Positions 18,854 through 28,839 of a stretch of 64,000 nucleotides of DNA are shown in pieces; the first letter of the stretch is position 1; each line of letters begins with the position of its first letter. The notes below the pieces were generated by a model. The model was not told the DNA's origin and searched no databases. It saw only the letters and a list, made by a program, of their open reading frames with translations. A program made the translations under genes and the position numbers. Origin of the DNA: Planktothrix tepida PCC 9214 (GTDB lineage Bacteria; Cyanobacteriota; Cyanobacteriia; Cyanobacteriales; Microcoleaceae); assembly GCF_900009145.1 (NCBI RefSeq), contig NZ_LN889802.1, forward strand, positions 367,640 through 431,639, in the 5' to 3' direction.

Positions 18854-19102
18854 ATGATGAACTTACTAAATCTTTCTCTCCCTGAGTCAATTCAAACTTT
18901 TGTTGAACACCAAGTTGCTAAAGGAGGTTATGCTAATGCTAATGAATATATCCTAGATTTGCTGCGTCAAGAACAAGTAAAAATAGAACGAGTTGAATCT
19001 TTATTATTAGAAGGGTTAGAAAGTGGTGAACCGATAGAGTTAACAGATGAATTGTGGGATCAAAAACGTTCTCAATTAATACAACATTTTCAACCAGAGT
19101 AA
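18854..19102 (+). CDS. parD: ParD-like antitoxin
   Basis: 82 residues. The N-terminal ribbon-helix-helix segment NLSLPESIQTFVEHQVAKGG, then YANANEYILDLLRQEQ, is the ParD/CopG DNA-binding pattern. The C-terminal part is acidic and disordered-looking, as needed to bind the toxin. The gene starts with two ATGs (18854, 18857). Its stop overlaps the toxin start (TAATG), indicating translational coupling. It should repress its own operon as a complex with ParE. Confidence 0.88.
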   Translation: MMNLLNLSLPESIQTFVEHQVAKGGYANANEYILDLLRQEQVKIERVESLLLEGLESGEPIELTDELWDQKRSQLIQHFQPE

Positions 19103-19419
19103 TGACTAAAAGAATTATAATCACTCCTAAAGCAAGCCAAGATATTGATGATCATTTTATGTATATTTCTTCAATAAATCAGAATGCAGCATTACGTTTT
19201 TTTGATGCAGTCCGTGAAACCTTGGCAAACTTGGCTAGAATGTCAGAAATAGGGAGTTTGTATCCTATTAATAATGTTCATTTAGAAAAGTTAAGGAGAT
19301 GGTCAGTTAAAGGATTTGAAAAGTATTTAATCTTTTATTTATCCTTTGAAGATCGGATTTTAATTGTTCGTATTCTTCACTCGGCTAGAGATATTGAAAG
19401 AATTTTAAAAGAAGAATAA
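19102..19419 (+). CDS. parE: ParE/RelE-superfamily toxin
   Basis: 105 residues from the ATG at 19102, which overlaps the antitoxin stop by one base; an upstream in-frame ATG (19054) lies inside parD and is unlikely. The fold markers are ITPKASQDIDDHFMYI at the N-terminus, ALRFFDAVRETLANLARM, a central GSLYPINN, WSVKGFEKYLIFYL, and IVRILHSARDIERIL at the end. ParE toxins poison DNA gyrase, though relatives act on ribosomes. The module looks intact. Confidence 0.88.
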   Translation: MTKRIIITPKASQDIDDHFMYISSINQNAALRFFDAVRETLANLARMSEIGSLYPINNVHLEKLRRWSVKGFEKYLIFYLSFEDRILIVRILHSARDIERILKEE

Positions 19420-19445
19420 CGATTGACTATTCTTGAGAAAAGCAA

Positions 19446-19463
19446 GCGAGCGAGGACGCTCGC
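19446..19463. terminator. Perfect 7-bp hairpin between convergent genes
   Basis: GCGAGCG (19446-19452) and CGCTCGC (19457-19463) flank an AGGA loop, between the stops of parE and the aminotransferase gene. It is GC-rich but has no T-run, so it is either a bidirectional terminator or a small repeat. Confidence 0.4.
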
Positions 19464-19471
19464 ACTGCAAT

Positions 19472-20623
19472 TTAACGATTTAAAACCCGTTTTAACGCCG
19501 ATAATAATAACAGAACATTTTCAGGACGGCTATTATATCCCATTAACCCAACTCGCCAAACTTGACCTGCTAATTCTCCTAAACCATTGCCGATTTCAAT
19601 ATTATATTCAGTCAATAATTGACGAGAGATCGCTTTTCCATCTACCCCTTCAGGAATGCGAACCGTTGTTAATGTGGGTAAACGATAATCTTCATGAACA
19701 TGACACTTTAATCCCAAATCGTTTAACCCCTCCCATAATAATTTAGCATTGGTGAGATGACGATTCCAACTCGCTTCTAATCCTTCTTGTGCTAAAATTC
19801 TGAGAGCTTCTCGCAAAGCATAATTCATATTAATAGGAGCCGTGTGATGATAGACTCGATCCTGACCCCAATATTGAGACAGAAGAGACACATCTAAATA
19901 CCAATTCGCCACTTTAGTTGACCGATTTTTCAACTTTTCAACGGCGCGAGGACTCATGGTAAACGGCCCTAAACCGGGAGGACAACCTAACCCTTTCTGA
20001 CTACAACTATAAGATAAATCCACACCCCAACTATCTAAAAATAAGGGCACACCGCCTAAACTGGTAACAGTATCAACTAATAACAAACAATCAAATTCTC
20101 GACATAATTCCCCTAACCCTTCCAACGGTTGACAAGCACCTGTAGAAGTTTCCGCATGAACTATCGCTAACACCTTGGGACGATGGGTTTCTATCCCTTG
20201 GCGCAATTCTTCCAAACTAAACACCCGACCCCAGGGTTTGACTAATTTTCTCACATCAGCCCCATAACGGCCCGCCATATCCACTAACCGATAGCCGAAA
20301 TACCCCATCACCCCTACTAACACCACGTCTCCAGGTTCAACAATATTCGCCAGAGTCGCTTCCATCGCCGCGCTTCCCGTCCCACTCATGGGGATAGTCA
20401 TGGGGTTATCGGTTTGCCAAGCATAGCGTAATAGGGTTTGTACCTCATTCATCAGTTGCAGAAAATAGGGGTCAAGGTGTCCAACGGGAGACATCGCCAA
20501 GGCTTGCAATACACGCGGGTTGGCATTGGATGGCCCAGGCCCTAACAACAGACGGGGAGGAACATTCAATTCTGGGGGAATAATGCGATTTTTATCATTA
20601 ACCGAAGGTGAAACTAAACTCAT
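19472..20623 (-). CDS. Alanine--glyoxylate/serine--pyruvate aminotransferase family protein
   Basis: 383 residues, class V PLP enzyme. Signatures: LLGPGPSNANPRVLQAL at the start, MSGTGSAAMEATLANIVEPGD, VHAETSTGACQPLEGL, LLVDTVTSLGGVPL (PLP aspartate), and CSQKGLGCPPGLG with the Schiff-base lysine. The C-terminus ends RVGLMGYNSRPENVLLLLSAL. Likely roles are glyoxylate or serine transamination in photorespiration. Some older annotations call this family the small subunit of soluble hydrogenase, which is misleading. It is full length and alone in its transcription unit. Confidence 0.9.
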   Translation of the reverse strand: MSLVSPSVNDKNRIIPPELNVPPRLLLGPGPSNANPRVLQALAMSPVGHLDPYFLQLMNEVQTLLRYAWQTDNPMTIPMSGTGSAAMEATLANIVEPGDVVLVGVMGYFGYRLVDMAGRYGADVRKLVKPWGRVFSLEELRQGIETHRPKVLAIVHAETSTGACQPLEGLGELCREFDCLLLVDTVTSLGGVPLFLDSWGVDLSYSCSQKGLGCPPGLGPFTMSPRAVEKLKNRSTKVANWYLDVSLLSQYWGQDRVYHHTAPINMNYALREALRILAQEGLEASWNRHLTNAKLLWEGLNDLGLKCHVHEDYRLPTLTTVRIPEGVDGKAISRQLLTEYNIEIGNGLGELAGQVWRVGLMGYNSRPENVLLLLSALKRVLNR

Positions 20624-20819
20624 AAATTATTTTTGACTCAATACTATTATTGTGCTGTAATTTGCCTTTAAGGAAAATATGGGTGGGAATTACGATTTTC
20701 TTCTGATGAAGAATTATTAAATTAAATTGCATAGAGTTGTCTTTGCACTCTCCTTCTCAGGACAGAATTTCTGGCTGATAATTCCGATAGTGCAGGCGTT
20801 TTGTTTTTAGGATTAAGAA

Positions 20820-20893
20820 CGGGACTGACGGGGCTCGAACCCGCAACTTCCGCCGTGACAGGGCGGTGCTCTAACCAATTGAACTACAGTCCC
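20820..20893 (-). tRNA. tRNA-Asp (anticodon GTC)
   Basis: A 74-nt cloverleaf on the minus strand. The acceptor GGGACTG (complement of 20887-20893) pairs with CAGTCCC (complement of 20821-20827), with discriminator G. The anticodon arm CCGCC-CTGTCAC-GGCGG places GTC at 34-36. The T loop is TTCGAGC. No encoded CCA. Confidence 0.97.
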
Positions 20894-21058
20894 TTGCTGT
20901 CGTTCTTTTTTTGCGACAATTTTTATTATTACTGCTTTTTTTGAATTTGTCAACACCTGCTGGAAATTTTTTTGGGGGGAGGTCTGGATGGACGGTTAGC
21001 CAATGACCCAGGAAGGGGAAACGCTAGACTAAAGAAAATCAATCAGGAGCGATCAGGA

Positions 21059-21985
21059 GTGAATTTAGGGGTTAAACAGTTAGACGGATTAACTCAAAAA
21101 CGACTGGAAACTTGGGTTAAGGAAGCACAACGGCGGAGTCAATTGGGCCAATTACCCACCTATATTCCCCAATTAGCTCAGGTGAAACCCCTGGAATTTG
21201 TGGTACAAATCCTCACCCTGACCGGGAAATCTTACCAAGCCGGAGATGCCACCCTTCGGTTTCCGTTGATGAGTGTGATTAAGCCTTTTTTATTACTTAA
21301 TCGACTGGTGGAATTAGGAGAAGATGAGGTGTTCAAGCGGGTCGGTGTTCAACCTTCTGATCAACCCTTCAATTCCCTCGAACAACTTCAAACCGATGAC
21401 GGATGGCCGCGTAATCCCATGTTAAATAGTGGAGCCATCGCCCTAGCCGCATTACTCCCTGGACAAGATGCTGATTCTCGCTGTGATTATCTCTGTTCTT
21501 GGTTAAATCAATTTGCCCATTGTGATCTCGTTTTAGATCAAGACATTCTGGAGTCGGTGCGTTCGGTTCCCAACCCCAAAAACCAAAGGCTGATTGCTAC
21601 CCTACAAGCGTCCGGTTATATCAATAATCCTGATGTAACCCTCGATACCTATAACCAAATCTGTTGCTTATCAGCCACAATTTCAGATTTAGCTCAATTG
21701 GGTCTATTATTAGCCCAACCCTCCCAGCCACAATGGCAAGTTTGCTGTCGCATGGTGAAAGCGTTAATGATGACCTGTGGGTTATACCAAGCATCAGGAC
21801 AGTTTGCAGTACAGGTGGGACTCCCGACAAAATCAGGGGTAAGTGGGGCTGTATTATCGATTATTCCACAACAAGGAGCGATCGCGTGTTACAGTCCCCC
21901 CCTCGATTCCGAAGGAAATTCCGTGGGGAGTTTATTTTTAATTCAAAAAATGGCTCAAAGTTTAGGATTAAGTGTGTTTAATTAG
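21059..21985 (+). CDS. glsA: Glutaminase
   Basis: 308 residues from GTG at 21059, the usual glutaminase length; AGGAG at 21045-21049 is well spaced. A TTG at 20972 would add 29 poorly conserved-looking residues. The enzyme hydrolyses glutamine to glutamate and ammonia with a serine beta-lactamase-like fold: FPLMSVIKPF (the catalytic Ser-x-x-Lys), MLNSGAIALA, DTYNQICCLSATISDLA, and SGVSGAVL near the end. It ends 8 bp into the convergent ThiO-like gene, a tail-to-tail overlap. Confidence 0.92.
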   Translation: MNLGVKQLDGLTQKRLETWVKEAQRRSQLGQLPTYIPQLAQVKPLEFVVQILTLTGKSYQAGDATLRFPLMSVIKPFLLLNRLVELGEDEVFKRVGVQPSDQPFNSLEQLQTDDGWPRNPMLNSGAIALAALLPGQDADSRCDYLCSWLNQFAHCDLVLDQDILESVRSVPNPKNQRLIATLQASGYINNPDVTLDTYNQICCLSATISDLAQLGLLLAQPSQPQWQVCCRMVKALMMTCGLYQASGQFAVQVGLPTKSGVSGAVLSIIPQQGAIACYSPPLDSEGNSVGSLFLIQKMAQSLGLSVFN

Positions 21986-23084
21986 GCTGAATTAATTCTC
22001 GAATTTCCTGAGCCGTTGCGGGTGCTAATAAAATCCCATTTCGATAATGTCCAGTGGCTAATAAAATATTAGAAAATCCGGGTAAATTGCCAATAACAGG
22101 AGCCGGAATACCTTCAGGACGAGGACGTAAACCCGACCAGGTTTTAAGAATGGTTGCCTTTTCTAAAGCTGGACAAATGGCGAGTGCTCCTTTTAATACT
22201 AAATCCAAAGGTTCAGGATTCACCAAAATTTCTTGATCATTTTCAGGAAATTCAACCGTTGCTCCTACCCAATATTCGGCATTTCCTAACGGTACAATAT
22301 GAATATCATTTCCCGTAATTACAGGTTCTCGTCCTAATATTCCTAACGGTTCAATACAACGAATTTGCAAAGCTTGTCCTAAAACCGGACGAATTTTAAT
22401 CGGTTTTTTCCCTGAATTTTCGGTTTCCAGGGGAGAAATTAAGGGTGTTGTTCCTAACCCTGATGCCATCACCACCCAATCAAAATTAAAGTCTCCTCTA
22501 TTAGTTTTAACTTGTTGTGCTTCTAGGGTTTGTAAGGTTTCTAAAGACTCTACCGTTACGCCGAATTTAAAAGTTACCCCTCGCTGTTGTGCTGCTGCAA
22601 CTAAGGCTAAGGTTAATTGAGTGGGATCTAGTTGTCGATCCTGGGGAGAATAAACCGCACCGAATACTTGTTCAGTATTAATTTGAGGATAGGAATTTTT
22701 AATTTCCGTTGGGTTTAACCATTGTAATTCAAAGCCTTGAGAACGCCGTAAATTAATTAACTGATGCCATTTTTTTATTTCCTCTTCGGCATAACATAAT
22801 AATAAAATTCCTTGACGATTAAAGGGAATTTTTTGACCTGTTATGGCTTCTAATTCAGGAATTAAGGTTTCATAACGTTGCATACTATATTGTCGGAGTC
22901 GCCACGCTCGTCCTTTTGTTTTTTGGCTAATAATCCCCATTAAAACTCCTAATGAAGCTTTCGTTGCAGCTTGAGCCGGAGGGTTTTGATCAATGACTGT
23001 AATTTGGAAATTGGGAATTTGGGAAAGTTCATAAGCCAGGGTTGCCCCAACGATACCACAGCCAATAATAACGATAGAATTCAT
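21978..23084 (-). CDS. FAD-dependent glycine/D-amino-acid oxidase (ThiO-like)
   Basis: 368 residues, DAO superfamily. The FAD-binding start IVIIGCGIVGATLAYEL (GxGxxG) is followed by an acidic residue at the end of the second strand (TVIDQN). The C-terminal end has TWSGLRPRPEGIPAPVIG and ATGHYRNGILLAPATAQEI, the ThiO/DAO signature with the Arg and the Tyr-Arg-Asn-Gly stretch. It probably makes iminoglycine for the thiazole moiety of thiamine, but other amine substrates are possible because no thi genes are adjacent. Confidence 0.82.
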   Translation of the reverse strand: MNSIVIIGCGIVGATLAYELSQIPNFQITVIDQNPPAQAATKASLGVLMGIISQKTKGRAWRLRQYSMQRYETLIPELEAITGQKIPFNRQGILLLCYAEEEIKKWHQLINLRRSQGFELQWLNPTEIKNSYPQINTEQVFGAVYSPQDRQLDPTQLTLALVAAAQQRGVTFKFGVTVESLETLQTLEAQQVKTNRGDFNFDWVVMASGLGTTPLISPLETENSGKKPIKIRPVLGQALQIRCIEPLGILGREPVITGNDIHIVPLGNAEYWVGATVEFPENDQEILVNPEPLDLVLKGALAICPALEKATILKTWSGLRPRPEGIPAPVIGNLPGFSNILLATGHYRNGILLAPATAQEIRELIQPN

Positions 23085-23134
23085 AACTCAATTTTTAGGA
23101 ATTTTTTCAATCTGAAAATTAATCAAATCCCGTT

Positions 23135-24598
23135 TTAAAACAAGTTAAATTGTTTTTCTGTAATTCGATTTGATTCATACAATGTTTCTGCAATTTCGGA
23201 TAATTTTAAAACCGCATGGGCATTATAATCATTCTCTTTTAAACGTTCTTTAACTCCTCGTTCATGATCAATTAAAACCACAATATCATACACTTTTAAT
23301 CCTGCTGATTTTAATTTTTCGGCTCCTTTCATGACACTGTTTCCAGTAATTAAAATATCATCAACCACAACAATAGTTTCTCCGGGTTGAAAATGCCCTT
23401 CAATTAATCGTCCTGCACCATAAGTTTTGACTTCTTTTCGGGGAAAAATCATCGGACGTTGTAACCGTAAAGATAACCCCGTTGCTGTGGGTAAAGAACC
23501 GTAGGGAATACCTGCTATGCGGTCAAAGGTTAGGGTTTCTAAAATTTCTCCATAAGCTCCTACAATTTGATGGAAAATCTGCGGGGTTGAAATAATTCGT
23601 CTCAAGTCAATATAATAGGGAAAAATTTCACCCGATGCTTGAACGTGATCTCCGAAAGTAATACAACCAATATCATAAAGTTGTAAAATTAAATCTCGAT
23701 GGGGTTGATGCCTTAAAAAACAGACATCAGGCAACCATAAATCACAAGTCGGATTTCCTTGAATGACCCGATATCGTTCTTCATTAATTTGATCTCGTAA
23801 TTGTTTGACTCCCTTCTTAAGGTTTTCTTGTTCTAATAATTTAGGCGGGATAGGTAATAATAATCCTTCCCCATTTAAACTTAATCCTGCGGATAAAATA
23901 GAAGTTAAATCTTCTATATCCGTTAAATCATTTTCTTCCGCTACATCTCCCTGCAATAAAATTAATCGTTCCGGTGCAGCTTGACGAATTTTAGCTAACA
24001 TATCTGGAACCATTCCCACTTCTAACCCTAATTGCTCATGAGTTCCCCAGGTTTGAGACGCATTGACTAATTCTAAATATAAAGGTTTATCAAATTGGGG
24101 ATATTCTTGGATAATAGAAGCAGAAGGATTAGCCGTTGCACATAAAATAAAAACAGCTTTATCAGGATAAACTAAAAACGGTGCAACTTGATCTAATCCT
24201 GCATAGGGAGTTAGGGTACAAGCATCTACTTGTAAATCTTTAAATATAAAACGTGCAAATACGGTACTGGAATTAAAATCGCTGTGTTTTGCATCTAAAA
24301 TAATAGGAATATGATCGGGAATCAATTTTAGGGTTTTTTCTAATAATTTTAACCCAGGAATTCCCAACCCCAAGTAAAAGCCTAATGAGAGTTTATAAGC
24401 ACAAACTAACGCTGCTGTTTCCCGAATAACAAACTGTAACCATTCTTGCCATTGTTCAATAATATCATGGCGATCGCCTTCAATTCCTCCACAATTACCA
24501 TTATCAAAAATATGGCTATCAGGATCAGGTTCTAAAGCCACATAAAGTAAACTATTCTGTTGTTCGATGGCCATTAATAATTTATCAAAAAAGTTCAT
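23135..24598 (-). CDS. pyrF/pyrE: Bifunctional orotidine-5'-phosphate decarboxylase / orotate phosphoribosyltransferase
   Basis: 487 residues. The N-terminal half (about 1-275) is type-2 OMP decarboxylase: YVALEPDPD, ILDAKHSDFNSS with the Lys/Asp active site, and LILLQGDVAEE. The C-terminal half (about 285-487) is OPRTase with GIPYGSLPTATGLSL, FPRKEVKTYGAGR, and the PRPP-binding loop IVVVDDILITGNS. Together they carry out the last two steps of UMP synthesis, in the reverse domain order from eukaryotic UMPS. The fusion is known in cyanobacteria. A dead insertion sequence lies 95 bp upstream of its start. Confidence 0.93.
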   Translation of the reverse strand: MNFFDKLLMAIEQQNSLLYVALEPDPDSHIFDNGNCGGIEGDRHDIIEQWQEWLQFVIRETAALVCAYKLSLGFYLGLGIPGLKLLEKTLKLIPDHIPIILDAKHSDFNSSTVFARFIFKDLQVDACTLTPYAGLDQVAPFLVYPDKAVFILCATANPSASIIQEYPQFDKPLYLELVNASQTWGTHEQLGLEVGMVPDMLAKIRQAAPERLILLQGDVAEENDLTDIEDLTSILSAGLSLNGEGLLLPIPPKLLEQENLKKGVKQLRDQINEERYRVIQGNPTCDLWLPDVCFLRHQPHRDLILQLYDIGCITFGDHVQASGEIFPYYIDLRRIISTPQIFHQIVGAYGEILETLTFDRIAGIPYGSLPTATGLSLRLQRPMIFPRKEVKTYGAGRLIEGHFQPGETIVVVDDILITGNSVMKGAEKLKSAGLKVYDIVVLIDHERGVKERLKENDYNAHAVLKLSEIAETLYESNRITEKQFNLF

Positions 24599-24692
24599 GA
24601 GTTAACGGTTGAAAGTTGACAGGTGCAGACAAGACCTAACTTAAAATTGTAATATTTTAGGGTAGGGGTGGCATCCCTTCCCATCCTATTTA

Positions 24693-25490
24693 GGGCTTGC
24701 TGAAAAAAGGGGAAAAGCCAGAACAGGCGGGAGAAGAAGACAAGAAAAAATGAATCAGGTGCACGGGAGGGGTGTAAAATAGCCCAAAAACCTTGCAGGA
24801 GTCGGGGAAAATGTACCGTAAAGACGAGCAACCAACAACATCAGCAGAAAGCTTTAAACTGCCATTTGATAGCTTAATATTAGTGCACTTTCGGACAAGA
24901 ATCAATGTAAATTTAGTCAATAAAGTCAATCGGGTAATGGTCAAAAGAATGCGAGAGGCGAGTAACGAGCCAGTCGGAGAAAATCCATCAGGATCTGAAG
25001 AAGGAAGTGAGAGGAAAAACCGAGGAAAATTAATAGAGTCGTACAACTTGTGCCCCGGCTGATATAACGTATCCAACGGACTTAAAAATTTTAAATCAAG
25101 CCAGAGAACAGACAGAAAAAATCATTGATAGTTGGCAGAAAAGCTGTCAGGATAAATCAGAAAAGAAACCCAGAACTTATAGAAAGAAAGCCAGAAAAGA
25201 CTACCTAGAAATAGCCAAACAACGCCGAGCTTCCCGACAAAAAAGACGAAATGCAATTAAAAAGCAAAAGAATATACGGGACATTATCCTGAGTCAGTCC
25301 ATGTAGATAAGATTTACCGAACTAGAGACAACCGAGCTTGGTGTAAAGAAAAAGGGATTAGAATCAGTGGCCTCCCGTTAGGGAGACCCCCAGTAAATCT
25401 TAGTGAAGCTACTAAGAAACAGGCGTTAGACGATGAAAAGATTCGGAATTCAATTAAGGGCAAATTTGGGCAAGAGAAAAGAAGATTTAG
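24693..25490 (+). mobile_element. Decayed IS5-like insertion sequence, copy A
   Basis: The left end GGGCTTGCTGAAAAAA (24693-24708) matches the termini of the copy at 44931-46301. The transposase frame begins MYRKDEQPTTSAESFKLPF (about 24811). At PFD it jumps straight to LILVHFRTRINVNLVNKVN, then KRMREASNEPVGENPSG. It later has DLKILNQAREQTEKIIDSW and a second deletion (junction about 25269) into ESVHVDKIYRTRDNRAW. Frameshifts and stops are present. The right end is missing, replaced by the fragment at 25491. It keeps the central region that the other copy lost. Confidence 0.8.
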
Positions 25491-25690
25491 CCCCAAAATG
25501 ACTCTTAATAATACTAGCCATATGGGATGCCTTGTTCCCTGGGCATTCCGGTAATCCTTGACTTTTTTAAGTTTTTCTATTAAACTTGTTAGCATCTTTA
25601 TTTTAGAAAAAAATAAGCGACCGCTCTTAATTTTATCAAGTAGCGATCGCTATTTCTTTACTCTTTTTCCCCGACTTTGAAACAGCCCTG
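25491..25690 (-). mobile_element. ISAs1-type insertion sequence fragment (5' end only)
   Basis: On the minus strand the end CAGGGCTGTTTCAAAGTCGG (complement of 25671-25690) resembles an ISAs1-type terminus. From 25595 it encodes MLTSLIEKLKKVKDYRNAQG, then TRHPIWLVLLRVILG, the usual N-terminus of ISAs1-family transposases. The similarity stops at about 25491, where the frame enters the IS5-like copy A. Only some 35 codons survive. Confidence 0.75.
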
Positions 25691-25715
25691 ATCTAACACC
25701 CAATACTAACGACCT

Positions 25716-26810
25716 ATGGATAGTCATGCTTATCTTATTTTTGCAATTAGGTTAATGCGTTATGCAATTGCAGCTTCTGCGGTTCAAGAAATTTTTTTCC
25801 TCCCCGAATTAACTCCACTTCCATCGGCTCCGGCTGATTTAGTAGGTTTAATTAATCTACGTGGGGAGTTAATTCCGATTATTGATCTCACGATTCGATT
25901 AGGGTATCCTCCATCCAATTATGCTATATCGGATAGCGTTGTACTCTTAAAATTTAACAACATTAAAATCGGAATTATTGTGAATCAAGTTTATGAAGTT
26001 CAGATGATTACGACTGATGCCATTAAAACCGAATTGGCTTATAATCTTCAACATAAGTTTAATTCTACTAATAATTCCTATTATCTTCAAGGAATTGCTC
26101 AAGTAGATGAATATCTAGTCATGGTCTTGAATCCCGAAACCCTGATTCAATATATAAGCCATTTCTTAAGAGATATTAATTTAGACCAAGGAGAAATTAA
26201 TCTTGAAGAAAATCAACAAAAACTCGCAGAATTTTCAACTAAAAACCATTTCAAAACTCAACAAAATTTTGTTTTTTGCCCCGATGCAACTTCAGAAGAA
26301 CGGACTCTTTTTCAAGAACGAGCTAAAAATTTAAGACGTTCCCTAGATAACCAAGATTTTACGGGGTTAGTTCCTTTAGCGGTCATTGGTTTAAATGGGG
26401 AATACTTTGGTGTGAATTTAGAAATTATTCGAGAGTTTACGGATATTCATCATGTTACACCCATTCCTTGTACACCGCTTCATATCGTGGGAAATATGAA
26501 TTTACGAGGGGAAATTTTAACCTTAGTTGATATTCGAGGATTGGTTAATTTACCGTTAGAGATATCTCAGACCTTATCCAAAGCAATGATTGTTAAAATT
26601 AATGATATGGTTGCTGGAATTGTGGTAGAAGGGATTTTTGATGTGATGTACTTAAAAGAGTCCGAAATAAAAACGATTCCCACGGCTGTCCATTTAAAAC
26701 AAGATGAATATTTACAAGGCACAGCATTTTATCGGGATAAAATGATGAGTATCCTGAATATTCCTAAAATCATGATTCAAGGAGAATTAGTTGTGGAGCA
26801 AGAAGTTTAA
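25716..26810 (+). CDS. cheW: Chemotaxis coupling protein with two CheW domains
   Basis: 364 residues. The first CheW domain spans about 5-150 ([20 protein letters not shown], then [13 protein letters not shown]) and the second about 205-360 ([20 protein letters not shown], then [10 protein letters not shown]). CheW links receptors to the kinase CheA at the polar or lateral arrays. Having two domains in tandem is unusual and may allow one protein to bridge two partners. It is the first gene of a plus-strand chemosensory cluster: CheW, receptor, CheA-REC and CheB. Confidence 0.9.
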   Translation: MDSHAYLIFAIRLMRYAIAASAVQEIFFLPELTPLPSAPADLVGLINLRGELIPIIDLTIRLGYPPSNYAISDSVVLLKFNNIKIGIIVNQVYEVQMITTDAIKTELAYNLQHKFNSTNNSYYLQGIAQVDEYLVMVLNPETLIQYISHFLRDINLDQGEINLEENQQKLAEFSTKNHFKTQQNFVFCPDATSEERTLFQERAKNLRRSLDNQDFTGLVPLAVIGLNGEYFGVNLEIIREFTDIHHVTPIPCTPLHIVGNMNLRGEILTLVDIRGLVNLPLEISQTLSKAMIVKINDMVAGIVVEGIFDVMYLKESEIKTIPTAVHLKQDEYLQGTAFYRDKMMSILNIPKIMIQGELVVEQEV

Positions 26811-26893
26811 AGGGATGTCGGTTGTCGGTGCTCTATTTTCTACCAACGGTCAAGCTCACAGTCAACAGTCAACTATTAACGATTAACAATCCA

Positions 26894-28342
26894 ATGCTAA
26901 CTAACTTAAAACTTCGAGAACGGTTATTATTAGGCTATACCATCCCTGTTGCTTTGTTTATTGGGTTAACGGTGGTCGTATACAGTAGTATCAATCAAGT
27001 TTCTAATATCTTTAAAGAAGTAGAACGAGTTCAAAATGTCATATTAGAAGTGAACTTGATGGAGCGAGGAGCCCAGGGGATGATTCGCAATCTGCGGGGA
27101 TATTTAGCGTTAAAAAACTCCGAGTTCCTGACTGAATATGAAACAAGCTTACAGACCTATCGTAAAGCGTCTGAAGATATTGAACCTTTAATTATCAATG
27201 AACAGCAAAAAGAACGTTTAAATCGTTTAAATACTTTAGTTAATCAATATGATCAAGTCGCTCGCAGAGCATTTGATTATGTCAATCAAGGTAAACTGGA
27301 GTTAGCCTTTGAGCAAGCTCGAATTGGGACTCAATATGTACAAGATTTTGATACAGAAAGTATGAGTTTCTCTGAGTTTGAACGTTCAATGTTAGCTCAA
27401 AAAACTAACAATACTGAAGAATCTTTACAGTGGTTATTATATGCTCTGGCATTGGGTTCGATAGTTATCCTAATTGCAGCGATTGTAATTGCTTTATCTA
27501 TTGCCGTTAATATTAGTGGGACGATTCATCGTGCGACGCAGGTGATTGCGACTTCTTCGACTGAAATAGCAGCGACTATTGAAGAACAGGAACGAACCGC
27601 GAACCAACAGGCAGCTTCTGTTCATGAAACAACAACTACAATGGATGAATTAAGTGCTTCTTCTCAATCAACCGCCGAACAAGCCGAGTCTGCAACATTC
27701 GGAGCTAGACAAGCGTTAGGCTTAACAGAAGGAGGGAAAAAAGCCGTTAGTACCACCTTAGAGGGGATGGGAAATCTTCAACAAAAAGTTGAAGCCATTG
27801 CTCAACAAATTATTCGATTAAGTGAACAAACCAATCAAATTGGCAATATTTCGGAATTGGTGAGTGATTTGGCAAATCAAACCAATATGTTAGCGTTAAA
27901 TGCGGCAGTAGAAGCTGTTCGAGCCGGAGAACATGGGAAAGGATTTGCCGTTGTAGCGACAGAAATTCGTAAATTAGCGGATGAAAGTCGAAAATCGGCT
28001 TTAAAAATCAATACTTTGGTCGCTGATATTTTAATGGCGATTAATTCAACGGTAATGGCAACGGAAGAAGGAACAAAAACAGTATTATCCAGTGTAGAAT
28101 TAGCCCGAGAAACAGCAGATACTTTTGCTGGGGTGGCTGAAGCCGTGAATAATGTTGTTTTAAATAATCAACAAATTTCTCTCAATGTCAAGCAACAAGC
28201 AATTGCTATTGGGCAGGTTTTAGAAGCGATGAATACCTTAAGTCAAGGAGTCGGGGAAACGGCGAATGGGTTAGGTCAAGCTAAAATTGGAATGCAAAAA
28301 TTAAATGAAGTTGCTTTAGATCTTAACTCCATTGTTTCATAA
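26894..28342 (+). CDS. Methyl-accepting chemotaxis receptor (CHASE3-type sensor)
   Basis: 482 residues from the ATG at 26894; an earlier in-frame ATG (26822) would run through a TCAACAGTCAACT repeat and is rejected. Transmembrane helices at about 12-34 and 187-211 bracket a helical periplasmic domain of CHASE3 type ([19 protein letters not shown]). A HAMP domain is not evident; the signalling helices start directly. The tip [20 protein letters not shown] followed by [12 protein letters not shown] is canonical for CheA/CheW contact. Gln/Glu pairs for methylation are present. Confidence 0.9.
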   Translation: MLTNLKLRERLLLGYTIPVALFIGLTVVVYSSINQVSNIFKEVERVQNVILEVNLMERGAQGMIRNLRGYLALKNSEFLTEYETSLQTYRKASEDIEPLIINEQQKERLNRLNTLVNQYDQVARRAFDYVNQGKLELAFEQARIGTQYVQDFDTESMSFSEFERSMLAQKTNNTEESLQWLLYALALGSIVILIAAIVIALSIAVNISGTIHRATQVIATSSTEIAATIEEQERTANQQAASVHETTTTMDELSASSQSTAEQAESATFGARQALGLTEGGKKAVSTTLEGMGNLQQKVEAIAQQIIRLSEQTNQIGNISELVSDLANQTNMLALNAAVEAVRAGEHGKGFAVVATEIRKLADESRKSALKINTLVADILMAINSTVMATEEGTKTVLSSVELARETADTFAGVAEAVNNVVLNNQQISLNVKQQAIAIGQVLEAMNTLSQGVGETANGLGQAKIGMQKLNEVALDLNSIVS

Positions 28343-28507
28343 CTGTTCCAAGACATGAACTTTTTTAATTAGGATTGAGGAAAGGAGAAACCTATTGGTT
28401 AAAATAATCATAAAGTTTTCGTTCTCATTCCTAAGATGACTGCTATAGTATGCGGGAAAGAGATAAGCGTGAATCATCGTGTTCAAAACCTTGAAATTTA
28501 TTTCAGG

Positions 28508-28543
28508 TGTAGAGAAGGAGATGCACTACAGTGTGTCTCTACA
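28508..28543. repeat. Inverted repeat in the receptor-cheA gap
   Basis: TGTAGAGA (28508-28515) and TCTCTACA (28536-28543) are a perfect inverted repeat inside the 28343-28623 gap, whose short open frame (28436-28624) looks non-coding. It resembles a palindromic intergenic repeat inserted between the receptor gene and the receptor remnant at 28624. Confidence 0.45.
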
Positions 28544-28623
28544 ATTGAGAATGGGGGGTCAAGGTGCAAGGAGGTTAGAAATGTACCCTATATCATCAGA
28601 CTTATGTTAAATTTTAATAATTA

Positions 28624-28800
28624 ATGCAGGCTATTAATAATTTAATTTTGGCGATAAAAGACATAACAGTTGAACAAGTAGTTGATGCGATGAATAACTT
28701 AAATTTTGTCGCGAAAGAAATGGCAACCAGTATCAACCAAACAAAACAAGGGATTGAAAAATTAAATGAAACTGCAAAAAACCTGCAAACCCTCGTTTAA
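28624..28800 (+). pseudogene. Fragment of a chemoreceptor C-terminus
   Basis: 58 codons beginning MQAINNLILAIKDITVEQVV. The segment DAMNNLNFVAKEMATSINQT followed by KQGIEKLNETAKNLQTLV aligns by eye with the last 50 residues of the receptor at 26894-28342 ([20 protein letters not shown], then [15 protein letters not shown]). It has no sensor, no transmembrane region and no signalling tip. It is most likely the leftover of a second, deleted receptor gene, though it could be translated as a short coiled-coil peptide. It ends 39 nt before cheA. Confidence 0.6.
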
Positions 28801-28839
28801 TCGTCCACAATTGAATTAGAGTCAAAGGATTAACCACCC

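Noticed and set aside
28436-28624. 62-codon plus-strand frame before the receptor remnant
   Set aside because: It is made largely of an inverted repeat and intergenic sequence; no protein-like pattern.
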